A DNA stretch of 64,000 nucleotides. It comes from Oncomelania hupensis (taxonomy: Eukaryota > Mollusca > Gastropoda > Littorinimorpha > Pomatiopsidae). The notes under the pieces were generated by a model. That model did not search any database and was not told the origin of the DNA. It worked only from the letters and a program-made list of their open reading frames with translations. The DNA is taken from assembly GCA_036898135.1 (NCBI GenBank), contig CM072513.1, forward strand, positions 73,061,380 through 73,125,379, written 5' to 3'. Shown here piece after piece: positions 49,501 through 58,300 of the stretch. The position numbers were made by a program, and so were the translations under genes. Within the stretch, counting starts at the first letter, position 1. Each line of letters starts with the position of its first letter.

Positions 49501-52500
49501 GAGAGTTAAGAGTATTTCTAATATTTTACCTGTGGAAAAGTTATTGCTGCATGATGATGTTTTTGAAGCACATACACTATATTGAAAGGTCAAACCTCTT
49601 CTCTGCATCTGCATGGTTTACAACAGATTGTCATCCCTGTTAAACCTCTTCGTTGCTGGGTACAAGTGCAATCTGTATGCCATAGCTATTATTCATTTGC
49701 TATGTTCATGTCGCCATATTTTATAAACTACTTGCCTTGATATTTTGCCCACTGACTTGACAGATATTGTAGATTGCTTAGTAATAATTTCAATGCATTA
49801 ATCACTACATTTCCTTCAGAAATAATTAATCATTTATAAAAGAAACAATAAAAATTATTTTTGAATAAACAGATCTGAAAACGTTTAGGTAATTTAGTAC
49901 ATGTGCACCACTCAGATGTACAGAAACAGATGATGTATGTTGTACATACTATGTGACAAACAATTATATGTCCTACCTGGGGGTAGAAACTATTGCCACT
50001 CATTGATCAGAGATGCTTGGTCACCAGCACCATGCCTCCTTCCCCTTCCTCGCCCCCTTTCTGCACCACAAACTCTCCCACTCTCTCTCCCTCTCACAAA
50101 ACCAGGCATCGGTTGATCAGTTGCATCAGATTGCCATCCATGTCACTGTCATTAGCACCATCATCAATATCAGTCACACCTCCTTCAGTTTCTTTATCAT
50201 AACTGTCGCTCTGAGTAACTCCCCCCTCTTCCCCCCACCCTTTCTCTCTCCTGTCCTATCCTATCCTGTCCCGTAACACGGAGGTCGTTGGGGCACCACA
50301 GATGATCGTTTAACCAGCATACTCCATCTTTCTTTTTCCTCAGCAGCCCTGATGGCTTCGCTCAGTGTCAAACCAGTCCATTCTCGAATGTTGTCCTCCC
50401 ACCTCTTTTTCGGTCTCCTTCTTCTTCTACCTCCTTGCACTGTGCCTTGCAGAATAGTCTTTGCAAGGCCTGATGATCTGGTGACATGGCCATACTATCG
50501 GAGTTTCCGTTTCTTCACCACTGTCTCTCTCAATTTTTATAACATCACACATAAGTCGGCAAAATGTCACCAGGTTCCTCCTCTTCACTCTTTCCTGATT
50601 CGTACAAATGAATATCGTCAATGTCCGAATCATTCATAATCATATCTGCGATGTCATGACCTATAAAATGTCGGGCTGGCTTTCAACAAGAAGTATGTGC
50701 CATATTGACAACTGTAATCCAAACACAGGAGCACAATATTCACTGAAATAGGCACAAACAACGAGCACAAATGCAACGTGTTTGCAGCCGGAGGTAGCAG
50801 ACAAACAAGATAGTGTGTTGGAGGTATTACCCTTCAGATGCTGCTAGGGACAGTTAGCGTGTTTACACCTGTCATCACTCCGGAAATTCTCTGGGTTGTA
50901 GGTGTATTGAATGCATGTTCCAGCCTGGACATTTTCTGTGCCAGGGCAGTTAAGAGGCTAATAGAATTTGCAATGTTGTGCACTTTGCAATCAGTGGCTT
51001 GAATATGTGAGGGACAGCATTGTGTGTGCCTTGTGTGCAGATCGCAGCGTTCTGGCAGACACGCTGGTAGCTCACACTGACGCAGTGTGGGGCCTTTCCA
51101 TCCATAGCTCCAAGATGCAGCTGCTATCCTGTTCCAGCGATGGCACTGTGCGCCTCTGGAGTCCTGGTAACAAGTCACCGCTTCTCAACACTTTCACTGT
51201 AGACACAGGTATGGGTATAAAGCCTTGCTTTTGTGTGTGTGTGTGTGTGTTTGTATGTGGAGCTTTTTTTTTTTTTTGTGCATGGAATTTGTTCTCTCTC
51301 GCCTTCTGCCCTGACAAGTTTTTTGTGAGAAAAAAAAAGGGTAAAAGAAGATTTGGGGTATTGTTTGTCACTCAGGTGGACAAAATTTGGGTTTCTTTCT
51401 CATTGAGAGAGTGGAGGCTGCAGATAAGCAAAACTGATGAAGACCATAAAAAGTATTCTGCCCTGCGTAAGAATCGCTACAGGATAAAAACCAAGAATCG
51501 CTCCTTATAAAAACAGTGTTCCATTTCTTGTTTGGCAAACGTTACATCCATTTCTTGATCAGAATTGAGTTGATCCCTAATCCAGCCATGAATATTATTG
51601 CTATTACGAAATCTTTTGCCGGTTTATTTTGAGTAGACACATGAACTCTTTTGACTAGACGCAAGCACTCGTTCAGTCTCTAAAGCTGTGCTCAAGTTTT
51701 TCTTTCCGTTTGTCCTTTCCTCTGTTTGTTTATTTGTTTGTTTATTGTCTTTCTTTTCCTTTACTTCCTGTGTTTATGTGGTCCATGTTTCCTTTTTCTG
51801 TTTTCGCCTTTGTGTTTTAAGAGTGTCCTTGGGTTTCAGAAACGGGAGTGCCAACATCAGTGGATTTTGTGCGTTGTGACCCCAGCCAGCTGGTGGCCAG
51901 CTACACCACCTCCAACACCTACATCTTTGATCTGGAGACTGGCAAGGACATCCTTATGCTTGACACTCGCCAGAACTGTGGTAAGCCCAGTAAGTTCTTC
52001 CTTAGTGATGATGCTGACAGATGCGTCCTATCCTATTTAGACTATCTGTAATAACTTAACCTCACTCTTGATGCAGCCAGTAGTTAACAACGTAAATAAT
52101 ATAAAGTACAAACTGCACTACCATGAAGGGCAGCCTCTGTGACCATCATGTCCTATGTAAGCATTTCCTTAATAATAGCTTGTACACTGTATGTCCACTT
52201 ACAGAGCCATCTACGGACATTTTTACATGTGGAAGAGTTCTGTTCAGAATCTCAAGTCGCATTTTGTGTTTGTCTTTGGCTGTAGAATGACAAAGATGGG
52301 TCACACACTTATTCTATTAATTTCTTCATTCTCACTCGCTGATTGAGCCTTTTTGTTTTAGATATTTGTTTAGTATAGTATTAATGAAAAAGTTTATTAT
52401 GAGACCAATATTGCGCTATATAAAATTTATTTAGTTTCTTATTACTAGTTGGGATATTTTATGCCTGCAATTTTTTTTTTTTTACATTTAAATCTTTTTT

Positions 52501-55344
52501 GACTTGCATGCATAGAAGTGTGAGTCTATGTCCTCACCCCCCCCCCCCCCCAAAAAAAAAAAAAAAAAAAAAGAAAAGATTTTAGCAAATCTGTGAGGGA
52601 TGGATCTTAAATAGTCCAAAAATAATATAGAAAAAAAAGTCAGTCTGTCCATCTATCTGTCTACTGTACGCCGTCTGTATTTGCAAATACTTAACGTGGC
52701 TAATTAACTCTTAGTCTCATATAGCAAAACAGCACTTCTCCTTCATGTAAGGATTTGACCAAAACAAGCCAAAAATGGGTGCATGTGTTTAAAATGCTAT
52801 ATCTACTGAACGGTTGGTCAGAGCTTCATGGGACTTAATCAATGTGTAGATAATTGGTTACTATGCAAGTATTGAGTAAGCTTTAGTTCTGTCAGTGTCA
52901 TCTGTCTGTGTTACCTGCTATTTTACCTATAAATATAGGCAATTTCACAAGTATCAATTCTTCGGATGATGAAAGGTCCGATCTGAAGCCGGAAAGATTG
53001 CTAGTGTGCACGCTAGACACTGACAAATCACTCTTATTGTCATTCCCTAACTGATCAGCCCTTTCATCTACTAATTGCTGCCACAACTGCCCATATGTAG
53101 ACTCATTGTTGTAATCAGATTCTGCCATTTTTCGGGTATCCCCTCTCCCAAAAACGCGACCAAAAACTAAGCAAAAACTTCGATTAACACGTGTTGTCAA
53201 CACAAATGCAGTTGACAGGAAGGAAGTGCGCTGCCTTTAGAATCAGCTAGTGCGCATGCACGAATGGGCAGGGTTTCCGTTAAGCGGGAGAGAGGTGCTA
53301 AAAATAGATGGTAACTAGGCGAGTTACCGCGCTTCATGAGCCGTGACGAGCAGCGCTTTACCGCGCTTCATGAGACGAAGAGTTAACAGAGCCTATTTTA
53401 ACTATCACAATAAAACTAAAGATGGTGTATACCCATGAGACCTCGAAAATGATCAGGAACTGAATGACTCCACTCCAAGGTCAAGGTCACAGGGTCATCA
53501 AATGTTAGTTTAAAAAATGACAATTTTTCAAATCTAGCTTATTATTTTGCAAATTTGGTCAACCTCACTCCAAGGTCAAGGTCACTGAAGTTGTCCAAAG
53601 TCAGTTTGTATAGGTACTTTGAAGTTATCTGGACCCTAAACTATGAGAAATATAAAGTTTAAACTTGTATTTAGAGGTGATAGATTGATCTTTTATATAT
53701 GTTCTGTTTTTGCATTGATCTTGCAGGTCAATGTCATTTTAGGCCTTGCAAAAACATTTGACAAAATAGGTCATCGTACAGTCACGAGTGGAATTTATGT
53801 ATTTAAACCATAGTATGCAATTACATTGGGTTATTTGTTCAGACATGCTCGAGAGGCCATGTGAGGTCAGGGTCATTCCAAGGTCATCACTGAAGGTTAA
53901 GATCATCCCAAGGTCACAGTTGTTTGTTTTGTTGATAATACACCGTTTACTGTAGTTATTTAATAGAACATGAGTGTATTTGGAGCCAGATATCAATGTC
54001 ATCTCAAGGTCAAGAGCATTGAAAGATGAAAGTCAGTTTGACTTTGCATTTTATTGCCACCATGTCATTTTTATTTCTTCTAAGCACTCATTTTCAAATT
54101 CCATAAGGAGCATGTGAGTCATGTGGGCTTTGTACTTCAAGTCTTTTTTTTTTTTTTTAATTTAGTTTTGTTTGTTTGTTGGTGGTGATTTTTTTAAATA
54201 AATTTGCAGGTGTGCCGCAGAAAAAATAAGTATATGTTCCTACAAAAATTAATTGTGTCCTGTACGATTAAAAATGATCGACAATGTTTATTGTCTATTT
54301 GGTTTGTTTGCAGACACAAGTGGGAGCAACCAGATTAACCGGGTGATCAACCACCCAACCATGCCCATCACTATCACTGCCCATGAAGACAGACACATTC
54401 GCTTCTTTGACAACAATACAGGTTTGTTTCATTTCTTTGTAGTTGCTCATTTGCAGGTTAATATTTTGTCAAGAAGATTCATTTTCTTCTTCTTTTTCTT
54501 CTTCATAGTATTTTGAAAACCTCTTGGGCCGAGGAAGTCCACAACTTGGTCTATATAAGTATATGCATGGTTTTGGGAAGGAAATTAGGCAAAAGATTTG
54601 GACAGGAGAATAGTAGAAGCCCGATACTGATGCTTAACATTTTGTCAGGCAACAACAGGACCAATGTCAGAGCATTTACAACATTTTGACGTGTGGAAAA
54701 GCATAATATATTTTTTAAGTACATACTATCTTGAAAACCTGAACCTTGAATGTCAGAAATGGCTAACAGTGTTCACTTGGCCATTTACTAATTTTTCAGT
54801 TTGAGATACATTAATTTGCTTTGCATTATATTGTTTTGAACTATATTGTGTATTTACAGGTAAAATGATCCATTCAATGGTGGCGCATTTGGACTCTGTC
54901 ACCAGTTTGGCTGTAGATCCTAACGGTCTCTATCTTTTGTCTGGAAGTAAGTGGGGTCTTTTTTTTTTTTAAACCTTTGCTTTAAAAGAGTTAATAAAAG
55001 ATTTAGTATATATTATATTAGTTTACCAAAATATTGATGCTTAGAGATGTAAATTGAATCCATCACTAAATTACATGTAACTGTGTTGACATTAGGCTTC
55101 AGTAGAAATGAAGCTTAATTGTTTCTTGAATAAATGTATTGGTATCCCAACATTCCTTTGTTTGGTTGTTTCAGGTCATGACTGTTCAATTAGGTTATGG
55201 AACTTAGATAGCAAAACATGTGTACAGGAGATCACGTCACATCGGAAAAAGTTTGACGAGTCCATTCATGACGTTGCCTTTCACCCCCAGAAACCCTACA
55301 TTGCCAGTGCAGGTGCTGACGCTCTCGCCAAAGTGTTTGTATGA
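22110..55344 (+). CDS. STRN: Striatin, STRIPAK scaffold and PP2A regulatory subunit
   Basis: Nineteen coding exons: 22110-22319, 25388-25491, 28272-28351, 28960-29044, 29676-29840, 32521-32652, 34897-34972, 41208-41349, 43066-43164, 44327-44440, 45952-46103, 47332-47390, 48074-48190, 48528-48697, 51041-51208, 51840-51980, 54314-54421, 54860-54946, 55175-55344 (TGA). All are GT-AG; the joined frame is 2379 bases, 792 residues, close to vertebrate striatins (about 780-800). Residues 47-55 are the caveolin-binding-type FLQTEWARF. Residues 51-105 form the coiled coil that in the family contacts PP2A. A conserved [19 protein letters not shown] block precedes the calmodulin-binding region; acidic stretches and the [12 protein letters not shown] segment follow. 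From about residue 470 to the end lies the WD40 propeller ([49 protein letters not shown]), ending in [10 protein letters not shown]. Known role: B'''-type PP2A subunit joining GCKIII kinases, Mob4 and Strip. A single ancestral striatin is expected, so STRN/STRN3/STRN4 cannot be distinguished. Confidence 0.97.
23700..24249 (-). mobile_element. Non-autonomous TTAA (piggyBac-like) element remnant
   Basis: About 0.5 kb closely similar to 49010-49509 (shared blocks ACAATGTGTTGCAAC, GAAACCGCAGGAAATC, TTGCTATAAATAG, GCCGCTGACGGTCG). One end is at TTAA 24246-24249 with terminal sequence CCCTTTAACACACGGAGC read inward; the other end is not clear. On the - strand there is a disrupted acidic stretch similar to the one in the 49 kb copy. 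It lies in striatin intron 1. Confidence 0.6.
24385..24843. mobile_element. hAT-like MITE with CAATTG flanks
   Basis: Termini CAGTGATGTCCC and, on the opposite strand, CAGTGGTGTTCC form hAT-style inverted repeats. A direct CAATTG flanks both sides (24379-24384 and 24844-24849). The interior carries repeated GGACAT/TCCGAT motifs near both ends, as subterminal repeats do. No transposase frame is visible. hAT insertions usually duplicate 8 bases, and only 6 are clear here. Confidence 0.65.
26225..27274. mobile_element. DNA-transposon remnant with CAGGGTGGAGAA termini
   Basis: A 12-base perfect inverted repeat: CAGGGTGGAGAA at 26225-26236 and its complement at 27263-27274. It is flanked by the direct repeat TGGATA (26219-26224 and 27275-27280). 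No complete transposase is visible. A second, inner element lies at about 26319-26988. It is located in striatin intron 2. Confidence 0.7.
26319..26988 (+). mobile_element. Inner element with TTTACTGGGCA termini and acidic coding stub
   Basis: Inverted ends TTTACTGGGCA (from 26320) and its complement TGCCCAGTAAA (26977-26987) bound a 0.67 kb segment. An ATG at 26560 opens an acidic stub ([20 protein letters not shown]) that resembles the N-termini of piggyBac-like transposases. No catalytic domain follows. Classification rests on this stub and is tentative; the ends are TTTA/TAAA rather than TTAA. Confidence 0.5.
30100..30273 (+). pseudogene. Acidic N-terminal fragment of a piggyBac-like transposase
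   Basis: ATG at 30100 opens a 57-residue frame with [16 protein letters not shown], the DDE-F-EGF style of acidic leader seen at the start of piggyBac-like transposases. Nothing downstream in any frame looks like the transposase core. I could not find convincing terminal repeats around it. It lies in striatin intron 5. Confidence 0.45.
32008..32430 (-). mobile_element. tRNA-derived SINE, copy 2
   Basis: Near full-length match to the SINE at 14010-14456, same strand. The B-box complement is at 32384-32394, shared internal blocks include TCCTGGGCAGCC and GTCAGGATCTTTAAAGTCC, and the 3' end reads GCTATATAAGAACG before (AATA)n. It ends only about 90 bases before striatin exon 6 and is antisense to the gene. 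Confidence 0.85.
33537..33836. repeat. C-rich degenerate minisatellite
   Basis: About a dozen imperfect units of roughly 20-24 bases built on CATACCCCCTTGATACCTCC. Units degrade towards 33836. Confidence 0.75.
34052..34123 (-). tRNA. tRNA-like sequence, probable pseudogene or SINE head
   Basis: On the - strand, A-box-like TGGCCTACTTAGTAA and B-box-like AGTTCAAATCTC are spaced as in a tRNA gene, and a run of T follows on that strand (34037-34050). The acceptor arms pair poorly and the presumed anticodon loop lacks the invariant T33. It is unlikely to be a functional tRNA. Confidence 0.35.
35050..38450 (-). pseudogene. Degraded RTE-like non-LTR retrotransposon (endonuclease plus RT)
   Basis: Nearly full-length element on the - strand inside striatin intron 7. 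An apurinic-type endonuclease lies at 37705-38080 ([40 protein letters not shown]). A linker at 37132-37380 ([20 protein letters not shown]) is followed by RT at 36467-35740 ([60 protein letters not shown]). The C-terminal region is at 35420-35090 ([34 protein letters not shown]). It ends in a short ATAGG-type tail at about 35060-35085. Frameshifts and stops separate the blocks, including one at the catalytic motif after ISNL. An AT-rich 0.35 kb segment near 36740-37110 interrupts the linker. Confidence 0.85.
39362..39563. mobile_element. Short MITE-like inverted-repeat element
   Basis: CAATATCCAGATATATAGCC at 39362 is repeated in inverse orientation at 39544-39563 with a two-base indel. The ends bound a 0.2 kb AT-rich interior with no coding capacity. 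No convincing target duplication is visible. Confidence 0.6.
42168..42299. repeat. 44-base minisatellite, three copies
   Basis: Three essentially identical 44-base units (42168-42211, 42212-42255, 42256-42299) beginning GTGGTTGGTGGGGAAGCC and containing the palindrome-like GTGGACCACTG. Identity suggests recent duplication. Located in striatin intron 8. Confidence 0.97.
43504..43548. repeat. T17-G28 homopolymer pair
   Basis: Seventeen T followed directly by 28 G in striatin intron 9. Long poly(G) is rare in animal genomes and is also a common sequencing or assembly artefact. Confidence 0.9.
46167..46850 (+). mobile_element. TTAA-flanked piggyBac-like non-autonomous element
   Basis: Exact terminal inverted repeat CTCTTAGCGTCCT at both ends, flanked by TTAA at 46163-46166 and 46851-46854. 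Near the left end GCGCGGTAATGCGCGCCTCG is followed by a diverged second copy. An ATG at 46420 opens a 40-residue stub ([20 protein letters not shown]) like a piggyBac-type N-terminus; no core domain is present. It lies in striatin intron 11, with the stub in gene sense. Confidence 0.85.
46917..47165. repeat. CT-rich simple repeat
   Basis: A long pyrimidine tract, nearly pure (CT)n at 46917-46983, then degenerate CTCTC/TCCACCTC units to 47165. It ends about 170 bases before striatin exon 12 and may extend the pyrimidine-rich region of that intron. Confidence 0.93.
47585..47869 (-). mobile_element. tRNA-derived SINE, second family
   Basis: On the - strand the head reads GGGGCCGGGTAGCTCAGTTG with A-box TAGCTCAGTTGG and B-box GGTTCGAAACC (complement of 47804-47814). 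A body of about 190 bases ends in a (CTA)n tail, seen as (TAG)n at 47587-47602 on the + strand. Just beyond the head (47886-47906) is a second tRNA-like A-box fragment, CTTAGCTCAGTGGTAG on the - strand. It is antisense in striatin intron 12. Confidence 0.8.
49010..49509 (-). mobile_element. Second copy of the 23.7 kb TTAA element
   Basis: About 75 percent similar by eye to 23700-24249. One end lies at TTAA 49506-49509 with terminal sequence CTCTCTACACGCAGAGC read inward. On the - strand an acidic stretch is readable ([20 protein letters not shown]), in the style of piggyBac-like leaders. The left end is unclear. It is in striatin intron 14. Confidence 0.6.
50245..50560 (-). mobile_element. 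3' fragment of the RTE-like LINE
   Basis: Matches the 3' end of the element at 35050-38450 (shared GTTGGGGCACCACAGATGAT, ATGGCTTCGCTCA and TCTCGAATGTTGTCCTCCCA). It has the same orientation and a TAGGATAGGA-type tail on the - strand. It is truncated after about 300 bases. Here the arginine-rich stretch upstream of the conserved C-terminal block is intact, unlike in the larger copy. In striatin intron 14. Confidence 0.85.
52537..52572. repeat. C15-A21 homopolymer pair
   Basis: Fifteen C then 21 A, directly before repeat copy D. On the - strand it reads T21-G15, the same arrangement as the tract at 43504. Confidence 0.9.
52578..54141 (+). repeat. AGGTCA-rich dispersed repeat, copy D, with nested TTAA element
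   Basis: The left block (AGCAAATCTGTGAGGG, AATAGTCCAAAAATAAT) runs to 52707. The repeat resumes at 53383 with AACTATCACAATAAAACTA, the half-site array at 53475-53495, and the right block ending near TTGTACTTCAAG at 54141. A 675-base TTAA element interrupts it. It lies in striatin intron 16. Confidence 0.82.
52708..53382 (-). mobile_element. TTAA-flanked piggyBac-like element, relative of the 46 kb copy
   Basis: Ends CTCTTAGTCTCAT and CTCTTCGTCTCAT (12 of 13 matching), flanked by TTAA at 52704-52707 and 53383-53386. CCGCGCTTCATGAG is repeated near the right end. On the - strand an ATG at 53127 opens [20 protein letters not shown], then [14 protein letters not shown], similar in plan to the stub of the 46 kb copy. 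It is inserted into repeat copy D, so it postdates it. Confidence 0.82.
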
Positions 55345-58300
55345 CACCAGTGACCCTGTAGTTGTGGCGCTCACTTGCTTGCTATCTGCTCTGCTCCTGC
55401 CCTGTGGAGGGGGACGGTGACGTTGAATCTGCCAGCCGCCAGCCACTGTGACGTTGAATTTGCCAGCCGCATCTTCCTTTTGCATCATCATCTTGACCCT
55501 CCAACCTGCAAACTGTTTCTGTCCGTGAAGTTCCTAGCTGTTTTAACACTGTCATTGTCTGAAACTGGATTGAAATTCCCCCCCACCCAAATCCCCAGTG
55601 CATGGATATTTTTCTACCTTAACAAGACAAATTGGAGGGACAAAGCTTCCTGTGCCAAGACTTGCTATTCAGACAATTCACAAACTCTCTCCTGCGCATG
55701 CCCAGATTTGATTTTTTTTTTTTTCTGAAATGGAGAAAGGAAGAGAAAATGTCCACTTGGGGTTCAGCGTGTCATAATGATTCATTTGTGCATTTGAAAT
55801 TGTAACTGTCCAGTCTTATGTTGGCTTTTGTGTGGAACTAATTCTTTGCAGTGTAAAGACTCATTGTTGGCATTGTGAGCAGCAGTGGACTTGCATTCTG
55901 TGCGCTATACAAAAGGGTGGCAGTTTGCATCTCTTGTGGAACAAGTTAATGCCCATATGTCTGATGAAGGACCAAACCCCGATTTCCTCTCCTACCTGTT
56001 TTCGTTCCCTACTACTGGTAAGGATGGGAAGGATGGCGAGGCGAGAACGTTGGTTGTTGTCCACTTTGCACTGGCATCCTGTGCACTGTGAGAAGTTGGT
56101 GTGCGCTGGCTTCTCTTTCATTTGGATCGACGGGCACTTTTTATTTGTTTTTGGGGTCTGTTTAATTTTGGTCCACATGCGTCTCTCAACATTAAAAACA
56201 TCTTTTCGATTGAGAACTGCGTTGTTTTGCGCGCTGTGTGAATCATTTTCTAGTGAACAAATATTTTTACAGTTGTCTATAATAATGCTATTTAAATTTT
56301 AGTGAAATGAAAAAATGAAAACTGGTTGTCTCTCTTTCTTCCTTCCTGTGTACTATATGCCCACCCCCCCTCCTTGAGGTCTGCCTGCCCCTGTCTGTGA
56401 GAGTTGTTTGAGTGGAGTGTATGAAAGCCGCAGTGAACAAACGTTCTTGTCGCATTTATTTTGAGTTTGTACCCATTTTTTGTTTGGTGTTTTGCATGAG
56501 ATGTATGCATTTAAGACTGTTATGTTCCTGTGATTGTGATCCAATAAAACATGCAGTTCTGGGTTTTGTGTTCACACTGAATCTTGAGGTGAGAGTTGTA
56601 GGGTTTTGCAAAGCGTACAAGTGGGGAGCTAGTAAGTTTCTTATTATTCGTTACTTTGTACCTCCTTGTCATGCATGTTGTAATTAGTGTACCAAAAAGC
56701 CTGTGAGCAGAATTCTCTTGAAACGATAACAGAGTGTACTTGTAGGTGCAATAATAATGTACAGTTCATAGGTTGAGAGAGTGTACAGGTGAGTCGGAAT
56801 TTAAGATATTATCAGTAATTTCATACAGCAACTACTACTCAACACCCAAAAAGCCCTCACATCGCCACAGCATGAATTTACTTGATGTAGTGCAGGAAAA
56901 TGATTGAATGTGCACAGAGAGGGGAAGATCATGTCCCATATGATTTTATTGAACAACGTTGGCTTGGTCCAAGATTGTGGTAGCCTTAGTTTATATTTGT
57001 TTATATTTATCATCTGTATTGGCAATTTTTACTTAAGGTTCCCCAGATTATTATGCATCGCCCATTTCTGTAAAATTGGCCTCCGTTTTGAAAAGGACTT
57101 GCCATTTTGATAACAACCATGCTTTTGCAGTCTACTCATTTTTGATGGGTTCAATTGATTAAGGTGCCGATTGAAAAATGGTAGAGCACATGTATGTTTG
57201 AGAAAAATAATGATGCATATGCATGTTTGAGACCGTGAATATCAATATTCATACACAGACCTGTATAGGACCATGCTTTGTGTTGTATGGAAGGGTAAGC
57301 GTTGCATTTATTTATAAATAAAAGAAAAATGTATTAGTTATTACTATTAAAAGAGCCAAATAATAAGTTGCTACTCTCAGAATAGTCAAATATACAATGT
57401 TACCTATTGGCTTGTGTATATATATTTTTTTATTCACACTTTATGCACTTCAATCTCCCAGTAACATTAAAAAAAACATTCACTTTTCTTTTTCTATGAA
57501 ATATTTACAAATCTACAAAGTTAATTCATAGTTTGTTTTTTATTATTATTATTTTTTTTAAATTAGGGCTCAGTCCTTTGTTTAGCTCAAGAAATTTTTT
57601 AGTAGCTAGAGTATCGCTGTAGTTGCATTCTCAGGCTTTCTGTGTGTGAGAAGCAGATTTGTGTACACATTCTATAAAGCACATCCTTTTTCCCAACAGC
57701 CATAAAAAAAAAAAGTGTCAGTGCTCCTTGATTTTTGTGGTTGTGTAAAGATATACATAGTCAAGATGTAAACAGATTGCCCGACATGGAAACAAAATGA
57801 CATGGAAATTTCTCATTTGCGGCACCAAGTTGTCGGTTTCTTTGAATAGTACTCTCCAGTGTCGGAAACATTATTTAACAAGAGAATGAGTGTTGAATAG
57901 AAGTAATTAGAACATTATGTGAACTATTATGTTTGTGTGATGGGATTCCTGCAAATATTGTGTTGCATCCAGTGTAGAAGCAGACAGCAGCAAATTGCTG
58001 ATAATATGTGTGAGAATGAATGTACTTGTATGTAAACATGTATGATTTGAACTTTATGTATGACTTGAATAATTCACTTTCCTTCCCTTGTACGTAATTA
58101 CCCAGTAAACTTATTATTTCCAGTATTGGTAAATAGTTAGAATGTAAACCCATTACTCATGTTTGACGTAATGTTCTGCCATTTATGTATATATTATTCA
58201 CTATACGTAATTGTACGTATGCGTACAAGTTGTGTGTGCATGAAACGCATTCTCGGAGCGAATAAGATCAGAGTCTACAGAATTGCTGCAACGGCCAAGC

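Noticed and set aside
55345..56302. Open frames just after the striatin stop (for example 55375-55728 and 55832-56302) as a further exon or gene
   Set aside because: The striatin family ends at KVFV where this frame ends. The downstream frames have no similarity and lie in the probable 3' UTR.
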